The notes under the pieces were generated by a model. That model did no database searches. It worked only from the letters and a program-made list of their open reading frames with translations, and was not told where the DNA came from. A stretch of 64,000 bases of DNA from assembly GCA_964020975.1 (NCBI GenBank), contig OZ026622.1:52793562-52857561 (forward strand), written 5' to 3'. Below are positions 29,901-44,900 of this stretch, one piece after another. The stretch's first letter is position 1. Every line of letters starts with the position of its first letter. The translations under genes were made by a program, and so were the position numbers. This DNA is from Hermodice carunculata. Lineage: Eukaryota; Annelida; Polychaeta; Eunicida; Amphinomidae.

Positions 29901-32900
29901 GGCACAAATTTGGTTAATTCTAGACAATTTCCCCATAAAAATCCATTCTTCTTTATTCTTTGTTAACATTAAGATGCCCCCCCCCCCATGGGACCAAAAG
30001 AACTGTGCCTATTTCTAGGCACAGAATGTTTAGTTTCATTTGCTGCTGCATCAAGGGTCACACAGGAGACATTTCCAGTGTTTATAAGTAAATATACTGT
30101 CAGCAAGGTCAGTGCCCAGCAGTTGTATAGCCTTGTGAAATGTGAATGAAAACTGTAGCATATACTCTTTACTTTAGTGTTACTCTTCAAACATACAATA
30201 AACACTTGGGGACTGGGTTACCTTGGCCAGCTGCTGTCTGAGCACCTCCTTGGCCTGTTCTGTGGAGTTGAGCGTCTGTGTGCTGTAGTTGTGTGCCACC
30301 TTGACATCCGCCCTGACAGTCACCGGCATTGTCTTACTCCTCTGGAGACTGTTGAACCGACTCTGCTGTTGTACCTGGTCCTGCAACATAGATCATTACT
30401 CCTCCATCATGCTACCCACTGATAGATTATTACTCCTCCACCATGCTACCCACTGATAGATCATTACTCCTCCATCATGCTATATATAGCTACCTACTGA
30501 TAGATCATTACTCCTCCATCATGCTACCTACTGATAGATCATTACTCCTCCATCATGCTACCCACTGATATACCATTACTCCTCCATCATGCTATCCACT
30601 GATACATCATTCCTCCTCCATCATACTACCCACTGATGGATCATTACTCATCCATCATGCTTCCCACCAACAGATCATTACTCCTCCTTCATGCTATCCA
30701 CTGAGAATATTATTCCTCCATCATGCTACCCATAGAACATTACTCTTCCATCATGCTACCCACTGATAGATTATTACTCCTTCATCATGCTACCCACTGA
30801 TAGATCATTACTCCTCTATCATGCTACCCACTGATAGAACATCACTCCTCTAACATGCTACCCACTGATAGAACATTACTCTTACATCATGCTACCCACT
30901 GATGGAACACTATTCCCCATCATATTACCTAATGATTGAATATTACTTCTACACCAGGACACCTACTGATACATGTACATTTAATACTCCTCCATCATGT
31001 TACAAAGTACCCAATACAACAGCACTCCTCTATCATGTGACTCACTGATACATCATTACTCCTCCATCATGCTACCCACTGATAAAACATTATTCCTCCA
31101 ATATGCTGCCCACAGATATATCATTTCTCCTCCATCAAACTTAGTTGCTCATAGAACATTTTAAAAACCACAAGAAACTGGGCCAACAGTCATTGTCTTG
31201 TGGACACTCTATTGTAACATACCACCTTTTCCAAGCAGACTGTTTTGTTCAGTCCTAAATCCTACTCTTTCCATTACAGTCATACCACCCCACCCACACA
31301 CCCCAATAGGACTACCCCTACCATCAGCTAATAGTGGTTTCATACTGCTATAGGCTTATGTCAGTGTCTTTTATAATCTCAGGAATAATGCTGATATAGC
31401 AGCATGCAACATTTTCCTATTTAACCATCAGCCTCTGATATTGTAACAGCACATCCTCTGCTTCATGTTTGTCAATAGGAATCAAATCCTATGCATGTGA
31501 TAGCAGTCAGCAGGCTCCAAAGGGTTAAAATGCAGGTAAAGTTTAACAAATAAAATCAAATATATCAGTCTCTTACAAGTCTGTAGAGCAAGATCCACTA
31601 CTATGCCTGGCGCTTGATGTTATGGCTGTTACCAGAACTTTTTCTGAGGTCAAACAAATCATCTCTCAAGCCAGGTACATGTATATTATACAAACTGTGC
31701 TCCATTCTGTGGTCACTCTACACGATAACTGTGGAAGTGGCCAATGTTCTTCATGACCATGTACATGTACAACCAAACGTGACCAGCCAACAGACAGACA
31801 CAAACAGCCAAATTAGCCTAGCACCTGAAAACAACTCTACATTTTGTAGATGGTTTTAAAAGAAAATCTGCAGTGTATTTAATAATTAGAGACTATAGCT
31901 AATTAAGAAAAATTAAGCAACTTTTTTAAACTACATGTATATAGTAACACATGATTCTTTTTAAACATAACATTTGAAGATAACTCTAGATATATCTTTG
32001 AACATACCCTCGAGTTTTATATTTGAATTTACTATCTGACAAACTGCTGTTCTTACAAAAATTATATCTATTTTGTATTTACTGTACAACAAACTGTTGT
32101 ACTTACAATTGTTACATTTATTTTGTCTTCACAATGTTACACACTATTACATAGCTGTCAACTCTCCCATTTTCACCAGGAGTCTCCCCTTTTGGAGACT
32201 TCGAAAGTTCTTGAAATGACATGGATTTTGAGGCAAATTGACCATTTTCTATTATTTCATGCATTTTTTACAAGAGCCTCCCCATCACGTGTCTTTGGGG
32301 GTTGACTCCTATGCTATTACAAATACAAATGTTATATCTATTTTGGATTGTCTGTATTGCATACTGTTACACTTTAAAATGTTATGTTTTGTATTTACTA
32401 CATACTGTTATACTCACAAATGTGCATACAATTCTAATTTTGTATTTACTGTTTTATCTACTGTTATACTTAGACACGCTATATTATTTTTAATTTTTTG
32501 TTTGAGGGGGAATTATCCTTTTCTAGAGCGAAATTCGAAAGTAGTAACTCACTGTAGAACACATAAACTAAACATTGTTACAAGTTAATTGTGACATGCC
32601 TGGATCAGTGACATGATGGATTGACATTTAGACAAAATCAAATGTGTGCTGGTGATGTTTGGTTATACGTAACGCGTGACTTACATAGAATAACTGCAAC
32701 AAACGTGGCACACCAGGTCGGCATTGAAAGTAGGTTTAGGGCATTTTTTTGCAATTGATACCCAATTAAAAAAATAGAATGAACAAAATCTTACATGGCT
32801 GGATAGTTGGTTACTATTTTTCTCTCACTCAGGATCATTATTGGTATGAAAAATCACGAGTGACCGCACCAACAATGATCCCTCGTAAGAGAAAAATAGT

Positions 32901-35900
32901 AACTCACCCTCAGCCATGTAAGATTCTCTATGCATTTACTGTGTTATGTACTGTTATACTTACAAATCTTACACTGTTTTGTATCTACATGTATTATGAT
33001 TCAATGTGGTTGTGCTTACTTTATATCTTGTACAATATGCTACAAGTCTGAGTCTGACTGATACTGTACAGTTGGTGATTTACCATTATTGGGGTACAAA
33101 TTGATGAATGAACTTTTTTTAAAGATTTCTTTTTCTGTCTCTGTTTTCATGTCACCAGTGCTGACCTTGTTCTCGGTGATGTAGTCATGCTGGTGTCCAC
33201 TCTGTTCCCGAGTCTCCAGATTCTTGACAAACTCGGGGTTGACATTGTCTATTGGTGTCCATTGTCGGCTGGTGTATGTAGGTGGAGCCACCTCCATTGT
33301 CATGTCCACCTGCTGCACCTCTGTCGTCAACTCTGCATTCAAACATTTCTCAGTAGCATTTTTAGCTCAGTTACGATGCTATGCATTTTAATTTGACAGT
33401 GATATCTGATGTGTTTATCTCTCAATAAAACTTAAAAGCCTAAGACTCAGAATCAGACAATGTAGAAGACGTAATTTGATCTTTAGGTTAGCAATCTTCA
33501 CACTCAAGCCATGTGACGTCACATTTGGCCAGACTCATGTATTACTTGCATCTTTGTTCTACATGCTGCTTAGAGTCAATGACTTAAAATCATAATTGAA
33601 CATCATGACCTTATGTCATAAAAATGACTAGGGCCAGTGTTACCATGTGGTATATCAAGCATTAGCAATGGCTATTAACTTCAGTTTCTGATGAACCCAG
33701 CAATAGGGTGAAACCAATCAGACTTTGGCAGTACAGTGATTCCCCTCTAATAAGCCCCCTAAAGACAGGGCAGCCTCTCTACAAAGGCCATTTATCCATG
33801 CCATAAAAGTGGTATTTCCATTGTATTGTCCCTCTCAAAAGAGACCACCCCTCTAATGTGGCCACTTTTTTGTTGCATTTGGGGTGGCTTATTTGAGGGG
33901 GACTACTGGACAGCAAACCACATTTACCCCGAAAGCGCTTGTCTGGTCTCACATATGCATACATACATGAACTAACCGTCCAAAGTTCTCTGGTGCCAAT
34001 GAAGAAATGTGAAGCCTTAGCCTCAGAATCAGATAATTTATACGGCCAAGATGTGATTTTTTTAATTTTTAGGTACGTATGCATACTAACCTTCAAAGTC
34101 CTCTGATGTCAATGGCACTCCAAACTCCCGACTCATCGATACCACCATCTCTGCTGTGGGAAACAGGTCATTGCGAACTACATCCCGGAGTTTGTCCATC
34201 TTGACCAGCTGTGTAGTTAATAAAGAGATAATGATAGCAAACATTGAAGCTGGTTTATAGCTCAACTATAAAGTACTGTTTGTAGACTTATGAAGTGGGG
34301 GCACCTGTTACTGGATACAGTCAGTACATCAGTGGTATACGATACCTATATAGGCCTCGTGAGTGAGGGTACATGTACCTGTTACTGGATACATCAGTGG
34401 TACACAATACCTACAATATACAATGCCGATATAGGCTTAGCGATAAAAAAGGCACATTACTGGACATAGTCCAGTGGTATACAATGCCTATACATGTATA
34501 GGCCAAGGTGGTTAGGGCACCTGTTACTGGATTTTGTCAGTACATCAGTAATATACAATGCTACATAGGCCCAGGGAGTGAGGGCACCTGTTACTGGATA
34601 TATTTAGTACATCAGCCATATACAATGCCTACATGTATGATGTACATAGGTATGAGGTGGTATACAATGCCTATATATGTAGGCCTAGGGAGTAAGGGCA
34701 CCTGTTACTGGATATAGTACATCAGTGATATACAATGCCTACCCATATTCGCTCTGGACAGTTTTACCACGCGCCCTTATAGAAGCACCCCCTTTCTTTT
34801 TAATCTTGGGGTTTTTATTAAGAATTCAGTATTTTTCAATATTTTTAAAAATTAACTGCTTCTGATGAAAGAGGGTTCATTGTTGAAATTTTATGCTATA
34901 TGGATTCTGTAATTAGTGTAATTGCTTGTGGTATTATAAATTAAGACATATCATTATCATAAAACTCTATCAAAACCATTTCTGCTCCAGGAAATATTTG
35001 CATTAGGACAGTGTGCTACTATATATTGGAATGAATACAGTACATAGGCCTATACAGTGAGGCTAAATGTGTCCAGTCAGCAGATCAGTAGTATACAATG
35101 CCTGTATGCATACAAACTGAGGGTACCTGCCACTGAATAGTGGATAGTAGTATACAATGCCTTTAAACCTATACACAGTGAGGGAACCTGCTGCTCACAC
35201 ACCCTAACCTAAACATTTTTACATAATATTATCATGTCATCATGCAATATCCATAATCCCAAATATTATAATGCCTTGACACACAGGTCAGCAGAGCCTT
35301 ACAGTGGCTCACATCGGCAGCCTCACAATGGCTCATGTCAGCAGCCTTACAGTGGCTCACATTAGCAGCCTTACAGCGGCTCATGTCAGCAGCCATACAG
35401 CGGCTCATGTCGGCAGCCTTACGGCGGCTCATGTTGGCAGCCTTACGGCAGCTCATGTCGGCAGCCTTACGGCGGCTCATGTCGGCAGCCTTACGGCAAT
35501 CATGTCGGCAGCCTTACAGCGGCTCATGTCGGCAGCCTTACAGCAGCTAATGTCAACAGCCTTACAACCACTTACGTGGTCATCAGACACTTTTATTTCT
35601 TGGGACAGATTCTGTTCAGTGAATGACACCACTTTACACTCCGTGAACATGGACACCTTCAGAGAGATCCGTGATGATGTGAGCTCTGCCCCGAGTATTG
35701 ACCATTAAATCTGCAGCCTCATTGGTTAAATAGCATTATGTGCTTTGTAACCTGAAATGTGGTAAGCTACATCAGTATCACATGACAAGAAACAATGCAT
35801 TTGAATGGTAGAACTACAGCAAGAATCGTTTGGTTATAATATAAGGTAATAGATTGATTAGCTCAAAAAATCACCATGCACATATATGTAGCTGGGGGCA

Positions 35901-38900
35901 CTTAAGGAATTAAGGTAGCACATTGCTGGGGGCACTTACGGAAATCTGACAAGGAAGCACATTGTGGTCAGCGGCAGATAGCAGCAGCGAGCCTTTCTGA
36001 AGTTCTAGTTTTATGTCAGTGTTTCATATTACATAGGAGTCATAACACTGTGCACTTCATTTGCATGTAGATAGGCTTGAAATTGTCCAGTTGGTGTCCA
36101 AAGGGAATTGAAATTTTGTCACTTAATTGGATTAATTTTTAAGTTGTTTTTATGATTTATACAGTGACACTCATTAAAAAAGTGTCAAATAAATTGGACT
36201 TTAATGGAGAAACCAGAAATTTCCAACTTTTCGTGATATTTATCACTTTGACCAGTCTTGTTTTATTGTTCTACCTTTGAAGTACAAAGCAAAAGTAAAT
36301 AATTTCATTCATGTCCATTGAATATGTATATACCTTTCCATGTACATGATGTAGCCAATGTCTGTTCTGGGGTTATAATAATGATGACAGATTATGTATA
36401 CTTTACTCTAATTCAATGAATGCAAGTGCACAGAGCTCTGTTATGATGCGATATACATGTGTATGATAAAAGCTGTACAGCTTTAGCTCAATAAATACAT
36501 ATGTGAAAACAGAATTGTTTGCCTCTAAATTCTGTTTAAATGCAAGATTAATTCATTTGAATGCAATTTCACTGACAAGCATGGGTGAATGAAAATAAAG
36601 CTAAATGATGTGTACACGTATATGAGTGAATGAACTGACCAATATGAGTGAATGGAACTAAATTGAAGTGTTATGTACCATAAATGAGCGGTTTCCTTTC
36701 CTTTCTTTTCACCTGGATTCATATTTTACATTTTATATAATGCAGTTGTTCATACAGAGTGGCAGCCAGCAGTAGATAGCAGTGCTGGGTGGCAGACAGC
36801 GGCCTTCAGCAGCGAAAGGCTCCCTGCCGCTATGTGCCACCAACCGCCGCTGAGCTCCAGAAGTGTCAATTGGATTTCCGCAGCACACATCTGCAGTCGG
36901 TGGGTCGACCGCCACTATATGCTGTTGCCTGCTGCTCTTTGCCATTGTTCACTGCTGTCTGCCACCCAAATGCTGCTTTCACCGCCAAAAATATTTAGTA
37001 GTGTGTGGCACCCCATTGCCAAGCCTCAGTAGGAGTAATGAGGGTCAAACCCACCCTGTGAAACAGGCTCTAGGCCGGGTCTCCTCAGGGGAGGTGTTCA
37101 TAGCATGAAGTAGCACATTGCTGGGGGCACCTCAGGAAATCTGACAAGGTAGCACATTGCTGGGGGCACTTTATGAAACTGACAAGGTAGCACATTGCTG
37201 GGGGTCACAGGGCATAACACATACAATATAATTTGCTTTAGACTTGCTTTAAGGTATATGGAGTTTGCTGAAGAAATGCCACCAATATTACAATGTCTCT
37301 GACAGCTTATGCAGGGATACTGTAATGGCCGATGGACAAGTGTATTTTTACAGATTCTGCATCCATCCATTAAACTGTTTTACTGCAGCTATAATGTACC
37401 TGTAGAGTCTCAGTCAAAGAGACATAACTGTACAAAAGAAGAAAAAAGATGTGCCAAGACCATTGTATGTAAACTGGGGACAGCCCATTATTATTGATTC
37501 GACATTTAAGCAACATTTGCATATGATGTCAAATACAATGCACAAAATTATGTCCAGTCAAGATACAATGTCTCCTAAATTGCACATCCTAGCATACAGC
37601 AAGTTACATGAGGGCATTGCGATGGGTCAAAGGTTAAAGGGAAGTCGGATAGTCTTATTATTGCAGATAATCAGCTTTCAATGTATTCTTCAAATGAATG
37701 CAAATTAAGTGTAAAATACTTAATGAATACTGAAACATACATCATTGAAGTGTTCACTGAACCCTGCTTCAAAATAGAAATAAGCTTTTTTTATGCAGAT
37801 ATTCTGATTATGTGCACCATATGTCCACACACATGTATATTACAAAAAACTGTACGCACACATATATTACCAAAGGGTTAATGCCTGTTACACATAGCAC
37901 TGATTGATTTTCTGCCTGCTTTAATGACTTGGCTTTCAGAAGGCAGCAGAAATGGACTGGATGCACAAACAAAAAGTGGCTTGTATGATCAATATGACAA
38001 ACAAGTGGCCATTGGGTCTTTACATCAGCACACCACGGGCTTTTACACACTGATCCACTGGTGTATAGGATATGGGTGCGTGGTAAAATGCTGATACTTT
38101 TTGTTGGATGTAACAGACTCGTGGCATACAGGTTTAGGTAGGCAGCTCAATAACCTAGCATTGGTTTGAGTATGGATGATGGCTGTGTGCAAAGCTGATC
38201 TGCAATGCTCTGCACAACACACACCTCTGCAGTTTAACACCCATTCTAAACAGAAATTAAATTTTGGAAAATTAAAATATAAATAAACAAACAAACAGAT
38301 AGATAGGGAGACAAACAAGCAAACAGAAAGGAAGCAAGTAAGGTACACATACATGTACCTTACCAATACATTTCTGTCAACTGGATAGGCCAATACTTTA
38401 GACATTACATTATTCAAAGGTACACATATTTACCTTGCCCGATAAGACTCCTTTCATGTGGAAGAGTTAGCCAGAAAATCAGATATTCTATCCATTGTAT
38501 GGTATCTGAACTGGACATATTAAAAACAATAATACCTACAGGACATCATGAGCAACATAATTGTTTATGACTGCTCTTTAATCTTAATCCATAATCTCAT
38601 CTTGAAACTGGAGTACTCAATTTTCACCGAAGTTGATCATACAAGTTTCTTAAGGCTTTACATGTACATGTAGTTAAGAGTCCTTGCCTCATAAATATCA
38701 CAATTTGACCAACAAGTAGCTACCAGTCATTCCCTCATAAATATCACAATCATGACCTATATGTAGCTGCCAATCATTCCCTAATAAATATCACAATTAT
38801 CACCTACAAGTAGCTACCAGTCATTCCCTCATAAATATCACAATTATGACCTACATGTATATGTAGCTGCCAATCATTCCCTCATAAATATCACATTTAT

Positions 38901-41900
38901 CACCTACATGTAGCTACCAGTTTGGCCATCAATGTCTAATCAAGCAATAGTCATGCACTCATTAAAGTAGAAATAAAGCCCCGCCCCACAGTATAGACTA
39001 ACCTTAAATTTTTCCCCAGCATGGGTTTGTTTACATAGAGCACAAAATAAACTGCATCCTACCCTGCAAATGCCAGTCTACCCTGGAAATCTCTGCTCCT
39101 GCCAATGACAGTCTACCTTGGAAACCTGTGCTGCTGACAATGACAGTCTACCTTGGAAACCTGTGCTGCTGCCAATGACAGTCTACCTTGGCAAACTGTG
39201 CTGCTGCCAATGACAGTCTACCTTGGAAACCTGTGCTGCTGACAATGACAGTCTACCTTGGAAACCTGTGCTGCTGCCAATGACATTCTGCCTTGGAAAC
39301 CTGTGCTCTGCCAATGACAGTCTACCCTGGAAACCTGTGCTGCTGGCAATGACAGTCTACCTTGGAAACCTGTGCTGCTGCCAATGACAGTCTACCTTGG
39401 AAACCTGTGCTCCTGCCAATGACAGTCTTCCTTGGAAACCTGTGCTGCTGCCAATACTTGAAAGACCTGTCTTGCCCTGAGATCCAGCATCTTGTAGCAT
39501 TGCTTCACACTTAAGTTGACACAGATATGCCAACATTGCATTTGATGAGATATTTCACGATCTTCCAAATCGACAGAAAAATTTGACACTTTGCATTAAT
39601 TATAAACAAGTACATCATGGACTCACTGACTGGCCAGAAATAATACGCTGTAGGCACATTAATTTCCCACAACAAAGCACGGGTTTGACCCCAGGCGATC
39701 ACGGAAGACGTGCGGGTCACATCACTATCACAGACAGGGCCATATGTTCATTTCTCACAAAATTAGTGTTTTTTTGAGAAATTTAAGTTCACAAATGCCA
39801 AAATGGTATTCGTTTAGTACTTCCCGAGCCATATATGAAGAAAAATTTTCATCTGCCTTTAATAAGTATTCTTTATTTTCAACAGATTAGCAATATCTCG
39901 CTTGTCCCCACAGGTACTGACCCGTATCTTGCCATATCCCGCCAAGTGAGACTAGGCAATCAAGTATGCAGTTCTGGGCGGAAATTAATATGCATATCTC
40001 CTATTGACTCCTTTCACAGAACCAGCAAAGCATAGAGCTTTCTCACCTCTACCTGATTGGAGAGGGCATAGCGGGGGTGGACACTTCTGGGCATAGAGTA
40101 ATGCAGGCACAAATCTTCAAAGTAAATTTGAGGTCAATTATAGCAACAGTAGCATAAATTGTAAAACTTTTTTATTAGTATGCCTGTCAATATCAGTAAT
40201 GTACCAGGTCTTTAATTTGAAGATGTAAGAAATTGTTTACAGGCAAAATTAATGAGACCCTCATACAGTATCTGTGTACTGCCCACCACACATGCATAGA
40301 TGTCAATTGGTTTCTGACACCTGGGGGGTAATCACCAGAGTCGTTTGTACAACCTTTAAACTGAGTACATTTTGGAAGTATGTAATCATGATGCCATAGC
40401 ATATGGCTCTGTGGGATATAACCATTCTTACAAGTGTGGTGTTTAAAGGCCAAAACACCATTGTTTCAGTAATGGCAGACACTTCACTAGGCAAGCTTTA
40501 CTGCCCTAAAATAGTCTTAACCTATTGTTATAAGTTCAACATCTTATGAAAGGTTTCCTTATTAGTTTAGAGGCAGTTTTCCTTCTCTACTTAGACTTGT
40601 TCAGCTGAGATATTCATGTTGTTTTACCATGTAAACCTTGCTCTGTGGCAAGTGCCTATGTTAAAACTATACAATCAAGTAGTTTCACTCTAGCATAGGG
40701 ATTTCTCTAGACATTGGAGGTGAGAAAATCACTGGGCACAGTGGTCCACCTGTGGGGGGGGGGGGAGTCCTGAATTGTTACGTGATTTCAAATTCTATTG
40801 TGCAACAAAGTCACTCAAAGGGCTGGGAAGGTCATTTAACTCATGACTTCTCAGAATGCACTCACAAGTGGAGCACTCAACTTGCCCAGGTATTACTCTA
40901 GTTCTATTTCTCAGATTTTCATGAAAAGAAGACCCTTTAATGCATTAAAGACTTGAGAACCAAAACATTTTAGCAATTTTGTAATCGAAGCTATGGGAGA
41001 TATCAGTATACAAAAATGAATTCACTGTCTCTCAGTGCCAGAAAAACATAGGCCAATCTACAACATCACTTCCCCGTCACAGGAAAACATAAGCCAATCT
41101 ACATCATTTCCCTGTCACAGGAAAATAGACCAATCTACAACATCTCTTCCCTATCACAGGAAAACATAGGCCAATCTACATCATTTCCCTGTCACAGAAA
41201 AACAGGCCAATCTACAACATCTCTTCCCTGTCACAGGAAAACATAGGTCAATCTACAAAATCACTTCCCTGTCACAGGAAAACATAGGCCAATCTATAAC
41301 ATCACTTCTCTGTAACAGGTAAATGGAGACACATAAAAGAAAATGCTAAATTATTTCTAAGTTTAATACACAGTGTTTAATATGTATAAACAATTTATGT
41401 TTTTCATCAGATACCATTTTAAAATATACAGTGGTACCTGCTATTTAAGACCACCCCTACAGCCAACAAAAAGTGGTCTGATACTGCAGGTGGTCTTAAA
41501 TTGAAGGTATATTTAACATGTAAATACAGCAGAGGGTCTTGAAAGAGTGGTCTTAAAAAGACATGCGGTCTTAAATTGGAGGTGGTCTTTAGAGCAGGTA
41601 CCACTGTACTGCAAAATGGTGGGCCAGACACCTATCTCTTTGTTTACTGAGCATTTATACCTGCAGGTCTCCATCTGTTTGTATCAAAACATTTTCAAAA
41701 CTCCTGCAGTTACAAACAAAATTATTACACTTTTTAAAAATGTTGAAAAGATATTTGGCTTTGAATCACAGGCATTGTTCTACATTACTCCCACCTTCAG
41801 ATACACTCAGTACATTATTACAACTGCAAAAAAAAATGTTTTTCTGGTATGGAAGACAAATAGAACCAATTACACCTGTGTCCATGGTGATGACACGAAC

Positions 41901-44900
41901 CCTGACTATTCCCATAAGCAAACGGCTCTATCAGAAGAACACGATTTGTCTGCTTGCTGACCCATTCCTGCTCAATGGAGATTAAAAGTCTCAACACCGA
42001 TCTGCTCCATATGTGTGGTTTTTTTCGTTTTTTTTTTTTTTTTTCAGTCGTGCATTTATTGATGACATGTTATGAGAACTGTTGGTGAGACAGAGCAGGA
42101 TATTACATCATAGGGTATTATAACATAAGGTATCCCTGGCACATGTACGTACAATCTGCAGCAACATAAGTCATTGACTGCTGTTTACTTGAAGCAGGAA
42201 AGGGTTAAGGTTCCACCAACACCTATTACAATGGAGCCTCAGTTGCCAGAGCTGTGGGACTCTATCAATACATGAAACACTTCCATTGTCCCTGTTGCTT
42301 TAGCCTATTAAAAGTTTCATTGGTTGCGTGTCAACACCCAATACACACCATATATAAAAGAGCAGCAATACATTGACAACTTATCTCAACAAAGGTGAAA
42401 GCCTCTCAGGTTGCACAACAACAATGCAATATTCATCCATCAGATCAGGCAATCAACACTGCATGTATGGGCATGCCTCGCAGTGGCCGATACCGCCTAT
42501 TAACATAATCATTCCTTTGATCAGCCACTCAGGGCAATGTCCTGGCCATACACTGTCAGTCATGTTACTGTCAGCCATACTACTGTCAGTCATGTTACTG
42601 TCAGTCATGTTACTGTCAGCCATGCTACTGTCAGTCATGTTACTGTCAGCCATGTTACTGTCATTCATGTTACTGTCAGTCATGTTACTGTCAGCCATGT
42701 TACTGCCAAGAAAATTCTGTAGGATCTTTTTACATGAGAAAGTCTATACAGTGCCACTGACCCTCAGGGAACAAAAAGAATAGCAACCCAACATATTCCT
42801 TCCTCCTTAACCTGAACAACACCAGCTGGCTGTTATGAAAAAAAATTGAATAAAAGTTGTAGATGACACCTATCAAGATCATGAGCCCAGGTCAACTTTC
42901 TTGGGGCCAAGTCTGGTGCTTAGAACCTGCTACTTCAAAGAAAGTTGTGTGTATACATGTATGTATGTTCATAATTGGTGTAAATTTTGGCAGTTCCATC
43001 TCAATTTATCATAACAAAAATGCATTTTGTGTGTTTTTGATACCTATAATAGTATAGTTCCAATTTCCACCATCTGTGGCACCATCATCACATCACATGA
43101 AATAGAAATCTTGCTTGTAAAGTGTTCCAGTTGTGGTACATAGCTGTATGTTCACGTGTAATGACCATCACAAAAAAATCCTTTAATTGAAATGCATTCC
43201 CTCCTTGACCCAGAAAAAGTTGGTCAAGATCATCCAAATTACGCAGTATCAGCCTTCTATATATGATACATATTTGTGATGTTTGGTATCACTAGCCTCA
43301 TTCTTTCTCAAAATACCAAATTTAGTGTCCTTTACGAAGTCCTAACTTTTTTCAATTTTTGGCCCCTGTCCTACATAATCCACCAGGTGGTGCCATCAAT
43401 AATGAAAGGAACCTAGATTTTTATCACAATGTCCAAAAAATTTCAAGGGGCTAACTTAAAAATTGTTGACGCTTTCGTGTTGACCTGCAAATGTTTATGG
43501 ACAGAAAGATGGAATGAAGGACAGATGGACATTAGTGATCATATAAGCCGTGCAACCTACGGTCAGCAGAGCTAACAAAGGAATTCCTGCAAAAGGAGGA
43601 AGAGTCACCTCCCTGTGATACCCATGACAACTGTGTGACAATGTGATTGTATTGTGAATTCCATATTTGATAAAAGCTGAACTGCAGATGGTCTTTTGCA
43701 GACACATAGAAGAAAAACGCTGGGACAAAAAGTACAATATACTCAGCGGCTAACCGCTTTTCCAAAACTACCAGTAATTGCATGAGCCTATAGCATAAAC
43801 ATTGTGTTTACATGTACCTGTCTTACACTGATGTTATTTAGAAACTGGTACACTGAAATTTACATTACGTGATGTTTGGACATGATTTTAAGATATTCTT
43901 GATAAAGTCTTGCCCATAATAGATGTACAATATAATTATCTAATGACTGAACTGGTAACTGAAAACATTTTTAGAGATGTGTATACTGTAGCACAAAGTT
44001 CATGATCACTTACAATAACACTGAGTATACAAGTCTATTCTATCTAACAGACTATATGTATAATTATCATGCTGTCACCCAGATAGGGTCCTCAAACAGC
44101 CAGTCCACTTATAAGATTTTCTCTTTAAATTCATTTTAGCTGAGTTGGTGACATTCTTGAAATTTTATGGCAGGTGCTTACTGCCATTACTCAATCATTG
44201 AAAGCATAAGCTTTCATTCAAATCCCAAGATGACACCTTATAATCAGTGTTGTTGTTGCATTGGCTGGAAAGCTGAGCTCCTTATAATCAGTGTTTTTGG
44301 ATTGGCTGGAAAGCCTTGCTTCTTATAATCAGTTTTGTTGTTGCATTGGCTGGAAAAACTTGCTCATTATAACCAGTGTTGTATTGTTATAATCAGTGTT
44401 GTTGCATTGTTATAATCAGTGTTGTTGTATTGTTATAATCAATGTTGTTGCATTGTTATAATCAGTGTTGTTGCATAGTTATAATCAGTGTTCTTGCATT
44501 GTTATAATCAGTGTTCTTGCATTGTTATAATCAGTGTTCTTGCATTGTTATAATCAGTGTTGTTGCATTGGCTGGAAACCTTGCTCCTTATAACCCATGC
44601 TCCTTATAATCAGTGTTGTTATATTAATTGGCTGGAAAGCCTTGCTCCTTATAATCGGTGTTGTTGCATTGGCTGGAAAGCTGTGCTCCCCCCAATCAGT
44701 GTTGTTGCATTGTTATAATCAGTGTTATTGCATTGGCTGGAAAGCTGTGCTCCCCCCAATCAGTGTTATTGCATTGGCTTGAAAGCTGTGCTCCCCCCAA
44801 TCAGTGTTGTTGCATTGGCTGGAAAGCTGTGCTCCCCCCCCCCCCCCCCCCCCAATCAGTGTTGTTGTATTGTTATAATCAGTGTTGTTGCCTTGGCTGG

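Noticed and set aside
36789-37108. Three overlapping ORFs of 66-81 codons
   Set aside because: They lie in a GC-rich foldback with few stop codons in any frame; none has a domain.
39660-39720. Second tRNA/SINE head (GGTTTGACCCC)
   Set aside because: No A-box at proper distance and no arms.
42373-42783. 136-codon Leu/Ser/Met-rich ORF
   Set aside because: Generated by the 15-bp tandem repeat; no splice or start context.
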